This document shows positions 1 to 9,567 of a DNA stretch of 64,000 bases, in pieces. Numbering within the stretch: position 1 is the stretch's first letter; each line of letters starts with the position of its first letter. The notes beneath the pieces are model-generated. The model made no database searches. It saw nothing but the letters and a program-made list of their open reading frames with translations, and was not told the origin of the DNA. Source of the DNA: Vibrio astriarenae (GTDB lineage: Bacteria; Pseudomonadota; Gammaproteobacteria; Enterobacterales; Vibrionaceae); NCBI RefSeq assembly GCF_010587385.1, contig NZ_CP047476.1:1550001-1614000 (forward strand), in the 5' to 3' direction. A program made the position numbers and the translations under genes.

Positions 1-401
1 TGTAGGTATCTGATAGTAAATACTAAAGTTTAACTCACCCCTTGCTTGGTAAGGGTTTCGCTCTGTCAGGAGCGAGTAAAATTACGATCTTGTGGTTTTA
101 TTGATAGATCAAATAATATACTATTCATGCGCTGGTAAAACAGCGGAGAGTATCGATTTGCTTTTAACAAAAAGCGATCAATTAATTAACCTACTTAAGT
201 GGTTGTGAGTTTCATTTTTTATTATTAATTAAAATTTGAGCTCATATTTATGTAGATAATTAATTATGTGTTGAGTGTCCTACCAATAGGTTTGGTGAGG
301 TCTGCTTGACGTTATCCTATCAAAAGGAACTTGAGGGATTATATATTTAATTAAGTATATAAATTTATTCACTTTTTATTGCCATATTAGTTTTACTGAC
401 A
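1..401. other. Intergenic region without a recognised gene
   Basis: This AT-rich leader precedes the L,D-transpeptidase-like gene. I see no coding frame, tRNA or rRNA in it. It presumably holds the promoter of the gene at 402, but no convincing -35/-10 pair stands out. Confidence 0.5.
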
Positions 402-1046
402 ATGAAAAAATTTGTACATATTTTGGTATGGGCTGTGCTTGCCATGCCACTGGCTGTCTTCGCCAGTACATCAAACAAGCAAACGGAACAACAAGCAACA
501 ACAGAAAGCTTGATTAAGGAAACTTACAACAAGGTTGGATTGAAAGGACAGTTGGATTTTGAAGTCTATCGAGATGCTTACATTGCATACGATAGCGCTA
601 AGGACAGACGAAAATCACTATTAACCATTATTGATTACAGCAGACCGTCTACAGAAAAACGCTTCTTTGTTATCGATCTCGATAAGCAAGAATTATTGTA
701 TAACACCTACGTTTCACATGGCGTGAACAGTGGTGGCAAGACGGCAACCAAGTTCTCTAACGTAGTAAATTCTCGTAAAACCTCTTTGGGCACTTTTTTG
801 ACCGATGATACATACTACGGTGGCAATGGCTACTCTTTGCGTCTAGATGGTTTGAGCAAAGGGCAGAATGACAAAGCGCGTGAGCGTTATATTGTGGTTC
901 ACGGAGCCGATTATGCTACGGAGTCTTTTATTAGGCAAAATGGCTATCTTGGACGAAGCTGGGGTTGTCCAGCACTACCTCCTGAGTTGGCTCGAGACAT
1001 TATTGATCTAATTAAAGATGGTAGTGTGATTTACGCAACGGCTTAG
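402..1046 (+). CDS. Exported murein L,D-transpeptidase catalytic domain protein
   Basis: The 214-residue product starts with a Sec-type signal peptide (charged MKKF, hydrophobic stretch, predicted cut after VFAS near residue 22). The C-terminal half has the YkuD_2-type catalytic signature: a histidine in VVHGADYA followed about 25 residues later by RSWGCPAL, whose cysteine would be the nucleophile. Such proteins act on peptidoglycan peptides in the periplasm, either cross-linking them or attaching lipoproteins. The N-terminal part (residues 25-100) has no motif I recognise. The gene stands alone and shares a terminator with the convergent phnX. The start is the only ATG before the signal peptide. 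Confidence 0.8.
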   Translation: MKKFVHILVWAVLAMPLAVFASTSNKQTEQQATTESLIKETYNKVGLKGQLDFEVYRDAYIAYDSAKDRRKSLLTIIDYSRPSTEKRFFVIDLDKQELLYNTYVSHGVNSGGKTATKFSNVVNSRKTSLGTFLTDDTYYGGNGYSLRLDGLSKGQNDKARERYIVVHGADYATESFIRQNGYLGRSWGCPALPPELARDIIDLIKDGSVIYATA

Positions 1047-1066
1047 ATTACCAAATATATCTTAGG

Positions 1067-1099
1067 AAAAGCGCTTAACGTAATGTTAAGCGCTTTTTT
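1067..1099. terminator. Bidirectional terminator between the transpeptidase gene and phnX
   Basis: A perfect 13-bp inverted repeat (AAAAGCGCTTAAC / GTTAAGCGCTTTT, loop GTAAT) has A and T runs on its outer edges, so it can end transcription from both convergent genes. Confidence 0.85.
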
Positions 1100-1102
1100 G
1101 GT

Positions 1103-1921
1103 TTATGGGCGCTCACCAGCCGCTAAGCGGCGTTCAATATCTTCGATAACTTGAGGAAGGTCGGAGATGGTGTCGATTAGGTAGTGTGGTGTGGCTTTCT
1201 GCATCACTTTGCGTGCTTTTTCACGAGCGACTGACAATGTGGTTTCGTCGGCTGCTTGATACTCTTCAAACGTCAAGCCAGCCTCGTTACCTGAGAGTAG
1301 CAGACCAACGGTCCACATACCTGCATTATGACCTTCATCAATGCCAGGGACCGCATCATCTACCTTGATACACGCTGCTACGTTGGTGACGCCAAGTTCG
1401 ATGACGTTTTTCAGCGCCATAAATGGCGCAGGACGTCCACCTTGCGGCAGATCATCTGTCGCCACAATACAATCAGGCTTGTAGCCATAGTCCGCCGCGA
1501 CAGGGATCAAAACATCCATGACTTCTCGTGGATAACCAGAACAAGAGCCGATTTTTATGCCTTTATCTTTCAGTGCGTCGACGACGTCAATCGCGTTTAG
1601 AATCGGTTCTGCATGGTCAGAGACTTTGGCCTTTTGAAGTGGCATAAACATCTCATAGATACGGTCGACATCGTCATCATTCATCGAACGACCAAAACAT
1701 TGATTCCAGCGTTGATCAACCGAGTCGAGTTTCCCGACGGCTTTAATGTGGTCCCACTTTCCTAGCCCCATCGGCACGCGCGCTTCCTCAAGCGAGATGG
1801 AAAAATCAAACCCTTGTTTAAAAGCTTCCACAAAAATAGAAGTCGGGGCGAAAGAGCCAAAGTCGACGATGGTACCAGCCCAATCGAAAATAACGGCTTG
1901 AATTTGAGGTGCATTGTTCAT
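1103..1921 (-). CDS. phnX: Phosphonoacetaldehyde hydrolase (phosphonatase)
   Basis: This HAD-superfamily enzyme of 272 residues cleaves phosphonoacetaldehyde to acetaldehyde and phosphate, the last step of 2-aminoethylphosphonate breakdown in the cytoplasm. The nucleophile motif FDWAGT (Asp13) is the family's typical DxAGT. Lys55 in MGLGKWDH sits where the Schiff-base lysine of phosphonatase is found. The HAD motif with GSCSGYP and the later [14 protein letters not shown] are also present. Length is normal. It is the third gene of the leftward phnW-pbfA-phnX unit, 35 bp behind pbfA, and its substrate is made by both upstream enzymes. Confidence 0.95.
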   Translation of the reverse strand: MNNAPQIQAVIFDWAGTIVDFGSFAPTSIFVEAFKQGFDFSISLEEARVPMGLGKWDHIKAVGKLDSVDQRWNQCFGRSMNDDDVDRIYEMFMPLQKAKVSDHAEPILNAIDVVDALKDKGIKIGSCSGYPREVMDVLIPVAADYGYKPDCIVATDDLPQGGRPAPFMALKNVIELGVTNVAACIKVDDAVPGIDEGHNAGMWTVGLLLSGNEAGLTFEEYQAADETTLSVAREKARKVMQKATPHYLIDTISDLPQVIEDIERRLAAGERP

Positions 1922-1956
1922 GTGTTTATCCTGTCAGATTTGATTGAGATAGTGAC

Positions 1957-3378
1957 TTAATCGTTAATTGCATAACCAAAAGTTTGGCTTACTTGTTTAA
2001 TTGCAGATTCAAAAATGTTGAGTGCGATTTGCAGATCATCACGTGCGATGATCAAAGGTGGGCTCAACTGAATCACGTTGCCTTGTGATACTTTGAAGCT
2101 GATACCGTCGTTTAAGCACTGGTAAAGCACCGCCTCTGCTTCAGCGAAGGCACGCTCTTTGGTGGATCTGTCGGTGACTAATTCGATTCCCCAAAGCAGA
2201 CCAATACCACGTACATCACCAATGATTGGGTAGGTGTCTTTCATGCGCTCTAGTTGCTCGTGCATAAACTGGCTATCTTTTTGAACTTTCGCTAGAAGCT
2301 GCTCTTGTTCGATTGCTTCCATCGTCGCTAATGCCGCAGCACAACCTATTGGGCTTTTTTCATGAGTGTAGTGGCCCAGCGAAACTTGGGCCGCAGTGTT
2401 GTATTTGTCTTTCGTTACCATGGCAGCAATTGGGACGAGTCCACCCCCTAGTCCTTTGCCAATACATAAAATATCTGGCTCGATATCGTAGGCTTGATAG
2501 GTAAACCATTCACCACTGCGTCCCATGCCGTTAGGGATGTCATCGATGATCAGCATGACATTATGTTTATCACAAATCTCTCTCACGCGTTTCCAGTAGG
2601 CTTTGCTTGGTACTTGCACATCAGTGTTGCGTACTGCTTCAGCGATAAAGGCACCGATGCCACCTTCTTTTTCGATGACGTATTCAAGGTAATCAGCGTA
2701 ATGGACGTCACGCTCTTCATCGCTGGCTTCCGGACGAGGAAAGGCCCCACGGTATGAAACGGCTGGAGGTATGCGCTCAACGCCCGCCATCAAAGGTCCC
2801 ATACCTTCACGAAAGCAAGCCTCTCCGCCAACAGAAATCGCGTCCAGTGAGGCTCCATGAAATGAGTCCCAAAGCGAAACCACTTTAAAGTTATTCGTGA
2901 CATGACGCGCCAATTTCAGGGCCATGCCGACAACAGAGGTGCCGCCAGGGGCAAACAACACTCTATTGAGCTCACCGCCACAGATCTGTGTCAGCTTTTC
3001 TGCGCAAGCAACAGCCGTTTCGTTAGTAAAACGACGTGGGGAAAAGGGTAGGCTAGCCATTTGCTCTGTCACACGCTTAATAACATGTGGGTGCCCGTAG
3101 CCCAATTGATGGACATTATTACCATGAAAGTCCATGTAGCGCTTACCGGTCGTGTCTTGAAGATAGATGCCTTCTGCACCCTCTAGCGTATCCAGGCAAG
3201 GAGTTGACATCGCTTGATGGAGAAAGACCTCTTCGTCCCTCTTAAGTAGAGTTTGAGTTCTCTCATCTTGCAGTGATTGATTCCAAGCTTGGCGTGCTGG
3301 TGTAGTATTGATGTCCCCTTCGCTACGAAAATGGGTACTTTGCTCGGTAGACATCATGTCAGGAGTTATCAAAGTCAT
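1957..3378 (-). CDS. pbfA: (R)-1-hydroxy-2-aminoethylphosphonate ammonia-lyase
   Basis: This is a class III aminotransferase-fold, PLP-dependent protein of 473 residues. The PLP lysine lies in [13 protein letters not shown], and [12 protein letters not shown] holds the cofactor aspartate. Its position between phnW and phnX matches the PbfA family described from Vibrio, which eliminates ammonia from (R)-2-amino-1-hydroxyethylphosphonate to give phosphonoacetaldehyde. An ordinary transaminase is the alternative, but the context favours PbfA. I chose the ATG at 3378 because it overlaps the phnW stop as ATGA and has GGGAG eight bases upstream; the frame opens five codons earlier. Confidence 0.88.
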   Translation of the reverse strand: MTLITPDMMSTEQSTHFRSEGDINTTPARQAWNQSLQDERTQTLLKRDEEVFLHQAMSTPCLDTLEGAEGIYLQDTTGKRYMDFHGNNVHQLGYGHPHVIKRVTEQMASLPFSPRRFTNETAVACAEKLTQICGGELNRVLFAPGGTSVVGMALKLARHVTNNFKVVSLWDSFHGASLDAISVGGEACFREGMGPLMAGVERIPPAVSYRGAFPRPEASDEERDVHYADYLEYVIEKEGGIGAFIAEAVRNTDVQVPSKAYWKRVREICDKHNVMLIIDDIPNGMGRSGEWFTYQAYDIEPDILCIGKGLGGGLVPIAAMVTKDKYNTAAQVSLGHYTHEKSPIGCAAALATMEAIEQEQLLAKVQKDSQFMHEQLERMKDTYPIIGDVRGIGLLWGIELVTDRSTKERAFAEAEAVLYQCLNDGISFKVSQGNVIQLSPPLIIARDDLQIALNIFESAIKQVSQTFGYAIND

Positions 3379-4481
3379 GCTGCCATCTCCCAATACATCG
3401 CCTTCTCTATCGCGATAATCAGGCGCTCAATATCGTCAGGATTCACATCACCAATGTTGCCAATACGGAAGCAATCGGCATTGGAAACCTTACCTGGATA
3501 GATCACAAACCCCTGTTCTTTCAGGTGTAAGTAAAACTCTTTGAACTGATAGTCACTGTGAGTAGGTGAGTAGAAAGAGGTAATGATCGGAGAGTGTAAA
3601 GATTCATCCAAAAGTGGGGTGAAGCCCAACTTTTTCATCCCAGCAACGAGCGCCTTTTGATTGGTGGTATAGCGCAGGTGACGTGCGGTGATACCACCCT
3701 CTAATTCCAGCTCAAGCAAGGCTTGATAAAAGGCTCGAACGGTATGAGTAGGGGAGGTAAAGCGCCATTTACCATAATTCGCCTCCATGCAGTGCCATTG
3801 GTCATAGAGATCGAGACTCAGTGAGTGTGCGCGCCCTTGACACTTCTCTAGCTCAGTTTGCTTGGCAATCACAAACCCAAAACCAGGTACACCCTGAATA
3901 CACTTGTTAGCAGAGCTGATCATAAAGTCGATACCCAGCTCACCAATGTCCATTGGAATACCACCAAAGCTCGACATCGCATCTAAGATAACGATTTTGT
4001 CATGTGACTTGGCTAAACTGATGACATCTTGAATTGGGTTTAGCATCCCCGTCGTCGTCTCACAATGTACGATGGCAACGTGTGTGATTGCTTTATCATT
4101 GATGAGTGCATCTTGTATCTCATCAAGCGATGGTTGAGCTGTTTCCCCTGGAGAAACAACACAACATTCAATATTGAGGTATTCGGCGATCTGCGCGATT
4201 CGAGCACCGTACGCGCCATTGTCGACAACAAGGAGCTTGTCATCAGATTTCATTGCCGAGCCAATGGTCGCTTCAACAGAAGCGGTTCCGCTCCCTTGCA
4301 TTAGAACGCTGGTGTAGCCACTTTGCTCAGTGGCAAGCTTAGTTAGCTTGGAGCGAATGACCTCAACGATCTCTTTGTTGTAATCATCATCCCATGTACA
4401 CCAATCTTTGAGCATCGCTGAACGAACGGATTCAGTGGTAGACAGAGGTCCTGGTGTTAGAAGTAGGTATTCATTTCTCAT
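3375..4481 (-). CDS. phnW: 2-aminoethylphosphonate--pyruvate transaminase
   Basis: This fold-type I PLP transaminase of 368 residues converts 2-aminoethylphosphonate and pyruvate to phosphonoacetaldehyde and alanine. The N-terminus [12 protein letters not shown] is typical of the family. The PLP lysine lies in [13 protein letters not shown], and the aspartate in [11 protein letters not shown] contacts the ring. It is the first gene of the leftward catabolic unit and overlaps pbfA by 4 bp, so translation is probably coupled. It is divergent from the binding-protein gene of the importer; the roughly 270 bp between them must hold both promoters and probably the PhnR operator. Confidence 0.95.
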   Translation of the reverse strand: MRNEYLLLTPGPLSTTESVRSAMLKDWCTWDDDYNKEIVEVIRSKLTKLATEQSGYTSVLMQGSGTASVEATIGSAMKSDDKLLVVDNGAYGARIAQIAEYLNIECCVVSPGETAQPSLDEIQDALINDKAITHVAIVHCETTTGMLNPIQDVISLAKSHDKIVILDAMSSFGGIPMDIGELGIDFMISSANKCIQGVPGFGFVIAKQTELEKCQGRAHSLSLDLYDQWHCMEANYGKWRFTSPTHTVRAFYQALLELELEGGITARHLRYTTNQKALVAGMKKLGFTPLLDESLHSPIITSFYSPTHSDYQFKEFYLHLKEQGFVIYPGKVSNADCFRIGNIGDVNPDDIERLIIAIEKAMYWEMAA

Positions 4482-4755
4482 TAATCTTGCCCTTTGGACT
4501 ATACCAATTTAAGTGAACTTTATCAGCGCTATTGATGAGGGGTAAATAGTCAAAAGTGCTTCTTAACAAAACTTTCATACAAGATAATCCAATATCATCG
4601 TGATTTTTGATTAACATAACTGTCATCAAGTGTTTTAAAACTGCCATATTGTGTTCACAAAATCGTCATCTCAGATATTTAGATTGAATAGCGAAATCTG
4701 GTACAGACCAAGTTTGCGGACGAATAAATTAAATCTTTCTTTATTGGAGAAGAAA

Positions 4756-5763
4756 ATGAGCACCCGTTTTGTTAAAGGTTCAATCGCAGCACTCGTTTCA
4801 CTATTAGCAACGAATGCTTTTGCCGCACAAGAAGTGACGGTTTACACAGCATTTGAGACAGATATTCTTGCAAAATACAAAAATGCATTTGAAGCAGAAA
4901 ACCCAGATATCTCGATCAAATGGGTTCGTGATTCAACAGGTATCATGACTGCGAAACTACTTGCGGAAAAAAACAATCCTCAAGCTGAAGTCGTATGGGG
5001 CTTAGCGGGTTCTTCAATGGCGCTCCTAAAAAATGAAGGCATTCTTTCGACTTACACGCCAAACGGTGTCGATGAGCTACGTGCTAGCCTTAATGACCCT
5101 GAAGGTGAGCAAGCTTGGTTTGGTAATGATGCGTTCTTCAACGCGATTTGCTTCAATGAAATCGTCGCGAAACAGCACAATCTGCCAATGCCGAAGAGCT
5201 GGGAAGACCTAACAAACCCAGTTTACAAAGGTCATATCTCAATGCCGAATCCGGCATCATCGGGTACGGGTTACATGCAAGTATCCGCATGGCTACAAAA
5301 CATGGGTGAAGACCAAGGTTGGAGCTACATGCAGAAGCTAGATGACAACATCGCGCACTACACTCACTCAGGCTCGAAGCCATGTGTTGAAGCGGGTATG
5401 GGTGAAGTTGCAATTGGTATTTCAATGGCGAGCCGTGGCGCAAAATTGAAGACACAAGGCGCACCACTTGAAGTGATTACACCAGCGGGTATCGGTTGGG
5501 AGTCAGAGGCGGTTGGCCTAGTGAAAGAATCAGAGGCGGCTAAGCGTGTTGTCGACTGGTCTATCTCTAAAGCAGCGAATGAACTCTACGTAGAGATGTA
5601 CCCAGTTGTTGGTCACAAAGAGGTAGAAGCGACAGTAGCGCACTTCCCAGATGTTGAAACTAACATGGCAGAGATGGACTTTGCTCGCATGGGTAACGAG
5701 CGTGCAGACGTTCTGAAAAAGTGGGCAGCTAAGTTTGACGCGAAGTCAGAGCCACGCTCGTAA
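4756..5763 (+). CDS. phnS: 2-aminoethylphosphonate ABC transporter, substrate-binding protein
   Basis: This periplasmic solute-binding protein of 335 residues is of the iron/AEP-binding type (PhnS2-like). The open frame begins at 4651, but the ATG at 4756 is preferred. It has GGAGAAG just upstream, and it starts directly with a signal peptide (STRFVKGSIAALVSLLATNAFA, cut before AQEVTVY). The mature start, EVTVYTAFETD, is typical of this class. It should capture 2-aminoethylphosphonate for the ATPase and permease encoded next. A hairpin between this gene and phnT may lower expression of the membrane components relative to the binding protein. Confidence 0.9.
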   Translation: MSTRFVKGSIAALVSLLATNAFAAQEVTVYTAFETDILAKYKNAFEAENPDISIKWVRDSTGIMTAKLLAEKNNPQAEVVWGLAGSSMALLKNEGILSTYTPNGVDELRASLNDPEGEQAWFGNDAFFNAICFNEIVAKQHNLPMPKSWEDLTNPVYKGHISMPNPASSGTGYMQVSAWLQNMGEDQGWSYMQKLDDNIAHYTHSGSKPCVEAGMGEVAIGISMASRGAKLKTQGAPLEVITPAGIGWESEAVGLVKESEAAKRVVDWSISKAANELYVEMYPVVGHKEVEATVAHFPDVETNMAEMDFARMGNERADVLKKWAAKFDAKSEPRS

Positions 5764-5789
5764 TTCGAGGCTATAACAAGCAATAAGAT

Positions 5790-5814
5790 AAGGTCAGTGC
5801 CCAGCACTGGCCTT
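5790..5814 (+). terminator. Hairpin between phnS and phnT, probable attenuator
   Basis: An 11-bp stem (AAGGTCAGTGC / GCACTGGCCTT, one G-T pair, 3-base loop) is followed by TTGTGT rather than a clean T run. In importer operons, hairpins after the binding-protein gene commonly stabilise its mRNA or partly stop transcription. Confidence 0.6.
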
Positions 5815-5941
5815 TGTGTATTCTCAATTTGTGCTTTTACGTGCGCGTTCAAATCAATTCACAAAGCTGATAAAAATCTGTCACCTAGATGCAATATTAC
5901 ACTTCTAATATTGGTATATACCATTAAAGGAGTGTCGAAAG

Positions 5942-7045
5942 ATGACCATCCAACCTTATCTGAATATTGAAAATGTCGTGAAGCAGTTTGGTCAATTCAC
6001 TGCATTGAAGCAAATCTCTCTATCCATCGAGAAGGGTGAGTTCGTATGTTTTCTCGGGCCATCGGGCTGTGGTAAAACCACATTACTACGTGCTATTGCC
6101 GGTCTGGACTTACCCACATCTGGCAGTATCGCTCAAGATGGTGTCGATACCACCTTTTTTCCTCCTGAAAAGCGTGACTTTGGTATTGTATTTCAATCTT
6201 ATGCCCTGTTTCCAAACCTGACAGTGCAAGAAAACATTGCAATTGGTCTTAAAAACCAAGGCATTGCAAACAAAGAAGCGCTGGAAAAAGTCGACTATTG
6301 GCTAGAGATGATTGGCCTACCGACTTCAGGGCAAAAATACCCCGCTCAGCTTTCTGGTGGTCAGCAGCAGCGAGTCGCACTGGCTCGTGCTCTCGCATTG
6401 TCACCCGGCTTATTGTTACTGGATGAGCCACTATCGGCATTGGATGCCAAAGTGCGTACTCACTTACGTGATGAGATCTGTCAGTTGCAACGCAAACTGG
6501 GTATCACCACCATTATGGTGACTCACGATCAGGATGAAGCGTTAACCATGGCAGACCGGATTGTTGTGATGAATCATGGTGTGATTGAGCAGGTAGGGAC
6601 ACCAGAAGAGATTTATCAGCAGCCAGCCACACGTTTTGTTGCAGAGTTCGTTGGCAGCATGAACTTTATCGAAACGTCGGTGGTGAGCGATTCACAAGTT
6701 CGCATTGCTGAACGCTTGATTAATAAACCAGTACTGGAGAATCGTGAGTTGGTTAGCGGCGACTATCTTGATATCGCGGTACGCCCGGAGCAACTGCGGT
6801 TTGTCACCGATTACAACAATGCAATCCCAGTGAAAGTGGTTGCTGTGGAGTTCCTGGGGGCGTTCTGTCGCGTTGAATGTCGCCTACAAGATGCAAGCCA
6901 ACACCCACTGATTTATGTCGACATGCCTGTTCGCCAATGCAATGAGCTTAAAATCATGCGTGGAGATGTCCGTTATATCGCTCTTGATTCTGAAGGTTTG
7001 CGTGGCTATGACAGAAAAATGCAACACGCGAAAAAAGCGGCGTAG
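5942..7045 (+). CDS. phnT: 2-aminoethylphosphonate ABC transporter, ATP-binding protein
   Basis: This ABC ATPase of 367 residues has Walker A GPSGCGKTT (about residue 37), the Q-loop in VFQSYALFP, signature LSGGQQQR, Walker B LLLLDEPLSALD and the switch histidine in MVTHDQDEA. A C-terminal TOBE-type extension follows (residues 260-355). It belongs to the MalK/PotA-like subgroup and powers the fused permease encoded directly downstream. AAAGGAG lies about 8 bases before the ATG. The rightward order binding protein-ATPase-permease-regulator and the neighbouring phnWX fix its substrate as an aminophosphonate. Confidence 0.92.
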   Translation: MTIQPYLNIENVVKQFGQFTALKQISLSIEKGEFVCFLGPSGCGKTTLLRAIAGLDLPTSGSIAQDGVDTTFFPPEKRDFGIVFQSYALFPNLTVQENIAIGLKNQGIANKEALEKVDYWLEMIGLPTSGQKYPAQLSGGQQQRVALARALALSPGLLLLDEPLSALDAKVRTHLRDEICQLQRKLGITTIMVTHDQDEALTMADRIVVMNHGVIEQVGTPEEIYQQPATRFVAEFVGSMNFIETSVVSDSQVRIAERLINKPVLENRELVSGDYLDIAVRPEQLRFVTDYNNAIPVKVVAVEFLGAFCRVECRLQDASQHPLIYVDMPVRQCNELKIMRGDVRYIALDSEGLRGYDRKMQHAKKAA

Positions 7046-7069
7046 GTGATCAAGATGGAGATAACTCGC

Positions 7070-8776
7070 ATGCAAACGAGAACATTGAATCCGGCATCGT
7101 CACGCTCTTGGCTTAAACGGCTAAGTAAAGACAACATCGTTCTGGGTGGATTTTTGGCTTTCCTATCGGTATCGATGATCTTATTTATCTTGATGCCACT
7201 CTGGGCCATGCTCAAAAAGAGTGTTCAGAACTCACAGGGTGATTTTATTGGGCTTGAAAACTTTGCCACCTACTTTGCTTCTCAAGCACTTTGGCGGTCG
7301 GTAGAAAACACCTTTACTCTTGGTCTGTTAGTGACCGTCGTCGTCACCACCTTAGCGTTTGGCTACGCCTATGCGATCACTCGCTCTTGCATGCCGATGA
7401 AAGGGGTGTTCAAAGTTCTTGGCACGGCACCTATTCTGGCTCCTTCGTTACTGCCAGCAATCAGCCTGATATACCTTTTCGGCAATCAAGGTGTAGCGCG
7501 AGAGTTGTTATTGGGTAACTCGGTTTATGGCCTGATCGGGATATCTATGGGCCTTATTTTTTGGACCTTTCCTCACGCCTTAATGATCCTGACGACCTCG
7601 TTAAGAACCTCAGATGCTCGTCTCTATGAAGCGGCTAGAGCGCTAAAAACGTCACCGTTCAAGACGTTTTTTATCGTGACTTTGCCTGCAGCTAAGTATG
7701 GTTTAATCAGTACCTTAATCGTCGTATTTACCTTGGTGGTTTGTGACTTTGGTGTGCCTAAAGTGATTGGTGGAAGCTACAACGTACTGGCAACGGATAT
7801 CTTTAAGCAGGTGGTTGGTCAGCAAAATTTCTCAATGGGTGCGGTCACCAGTATTTTGCTACTTTTACCCGCTGGTTTAGCGTTTGGTGCTGATCGTTGG
7901 GTAAAGAAAAAACAGAAGAATCTTTTTGATACACGCTCTGTGGCGTATGAACCAGAGCCGAACAAGGTCAAAGATACAATGTGCTTTGTCTACTGTTCAC
8001 TGATTTGCTTTGCTGTTGTAACGGTATTGGGTATGGCGGTGTATGGCTCTCTAGTGACTTTTTGGCCGTGGAACAAAACACTGACGCTGAATAACTATAA
8101 CTTTGCTGAAATGAGTACCTATGGATGGTCACCATTCTACAACTCTTTGAAACTTGGGATGTGGAGTGCGATTGTCGGTACGATGGTTATCTTCATTGGC
8201 GCCTACTGTATTGAGAAAGGCCGCGCGTTTGCGCCAGTGCGTCAACTCATGCAGATGCTCAGTATCGTTCCAATGGCGGTGCCGGGCATGGTGCTTGGTT
8301 TGGGTTACATTTTCTACTTCAATGATGCCAATAATCCGCTGAACGTATTGTATGGCACCATGATTTTTCTGGTGATCAATACCGTCGTGCACTATTACAC
8401 CGTAGGTCATATGACGGCAGTAACAGCACTAAAGCAGCTTCCTGCTGAGATAGAAGCCACAGCGGCTTCGGTGAAGTTGCCACAATATAAGTTATTCTTT
8501 AAAGTGACTTTACCGGTATGTGTGCCTGCAATTTTAGACATCGCCACCTATATGTTCATCAACGCGATGACAACAACGTCAGCCGTGGTGTTTTTGTATT
8601 CTACAAATACGATTCCAGCTTCGGTTGCAGTCCTTAATATGGATGACGCAGGGCAAACCGGCGCAGCAGCAGCGATGGCAGTCATGATCATGATCTCGGC
8701 AGGTGCAGCCAAGCTTTTGCACATGACATTAGGTCGATGGATTGAAAATCGCACCCAAGCGTGGCGTAAGCGCTAA
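7070..8776 (+). CDS. phnU: 2-aminoethylphosphonate ABC transporter, fused double permease
   Basis: This inner-membrane protein of about 568 residues has two binding-protein-dependent permease domains in one chain, as in the PhnU2 type, in place of separate PhnU and PhnV. Each half carries an EAA-type loop: YEAARALKTSPFKTFF in the first, and EIEATAASVKLPQYKLFF in the second. There are about 12 transmembrane segments. The frame opens with GTG at 7046, immediately after the phnT stop. The ATG at 7070 has GGAG nine bases upstream and is the better start. A hairpin at 8804-8828 follows the gene. Confidence 0.9.
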   Translation: MQTRTLNPASSRSWLKRLSKDNIVLGGFLAFLSVSMILFILMPLWAMLKKSVQNSQGDFIGLENFATYFASQALWRSVENTFTLGLLVTVVVTTLAFGYAYAITRSCMPMKGVFKVLGTAPILAPSLLPAISLIYLFGNQGVARELLLGNSVYGLIGISMGLIFWTFPHALMILTTSLRTSDARLYEAARALKTSPFKTFFIVTLPAAKYGLISTLIVVFTLVVCDFGVPKVIGGSYNVLATDIFKQVVGQQNFSMGAVTSILLLLPAGLAFGADRWVKKKQKNLFDTRSVAYEPEPNKVKDTMCFVYCSLICFAVVTVLGMAVYGSLVTFWPWNKTLTLNNYNFAEMSTYGWSPFYNSLKLGMWSAIVGTMVIFIGAYCIEKGRAFAPVRQLMQMLSIVPMAVPGMVLGLGYIFYFNDANNPLNVLYGTMIFLVINTVVHYYTVGHMTAVTALKQLPAEIEATAASVKLPQYKLFFKVTLPVCVPAILDIATYMFINAMTTTSAVVFLYSTNTIPASVAVLNMDDAGQTGAAAAMAVMIMISAGAAKLLHMTLGRWIENRTQAWRKR

Positions 8777-8850
8777 CTTACCTCATAGATAAGAATAAAG
8801 ACTCCCTCTTGCTTCTTCGCTAAGAGGGAAACGAATGAAAGGATACTGAA

Positions 8851-9561
8851 TTGCAGTACGTAAAAATCAAAGACGTGATTGTTGAGCAAATTGAATCAGG
8901 GCAATTGTCACCAAGACAAAAACTCCCCGCTGAGCGAAAACTTGCAGAATCCTTTGATACCACTCGAGTCACATTGCGTGAAGCGCTGTCGCTATTGGAA
9001 GCGGAAGGGCGCATATATCGAGAAGATCGCAGAGGTTGGTTTATCTCACCAGAGCCTATGGTGTACGACCCAACTCAGACGCTCAATTTTATGAATATGG
9101 CAAAGTCACAAGGCCGCGAGCCGAGCACTCAGTTACTGGGAGCAAAAACGATCTTAGCGCCTAAGCATGCCGCTTCACTGCTCAATCTCGCACCTTTCTC
9201 TGAAGTTCACCGTATTGACCGCGTGCGCAGCCTAGAAGATCGCCCGGTCATGTGTGTGACCAATTTTGTGCGCCCAGAGCTGTTTCCAAATCTTCTCGAC
9301 TTCGATTTGTCTCTCTCTCTAACTGACATCTATCGAGAACACTTTGGTGTTGTGTATTCAAAAATTAAGTATCGCGTTAGTACAAGCTCCCTATTGGGGG
9401 ACACGGCACAAGCGCTTCGTGCGACGTCAGGGACACCGGCAATGGTGGTTGAACGTACCAACTATGACCAGAAAGGTGAGCTCATCGATTGTGATATCGA
9501 GTACTGGCGTCATGATGCGATCAGTATTGAATCGCTCGCAGAACTGAAACGAGAGCAGTAA
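8851..9561 (+). CDS. phnR: GntR-family transcriptional regulator of phosphonate use
   Basis: The product has 236 residues: an N-terminal winged helix (residues 1-70, LSPRQKLPAERKLAESF and TTRVTLREALSLLEAEGRI) and a C-terminal UTRA ligand domain ending in TNYDQKGELIDCDIEYWRHD. It most likely senses an aminophosphonate or breakdown product and controls the divergent phn units. The start is TTG at 8851, with AAAGGA seven bases upstream; the only nearby ATG (8835) runs into a stop after four codons. The gene is 6 bp from the next one, so they are co-transcribed. Confidence 0.87.
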   Translation: MQYVKIKDVIVEQIESGQLSPRQKLPAERKLAESFDTTRVTLREALSLLEAEGRIYREDRRGWFISPEPMVYDPTQTLNFMNMAKSQGREPSTQLLGAKTILAPKHAASLLNLAPFSEVHRIDRVRSLEDRPVMCVTNFVRPELFPNLLDFDLSLSLTDIYREHFGVVYSKIKYRVSTSSLLGDTAQALRATSGTPAMVVERTNYDQKGELIDCDIEYWRHDAISIESLAELKREQ

Positions 9562-9567
9562 TTAATA

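Noticed and set aside
100..112. TTGATAGATCAA as a possible FNR site upstream of the first gene
   Set aside because: The spacer between half-sites is two bases instead of four, and it lies about 290 bp from the gene.
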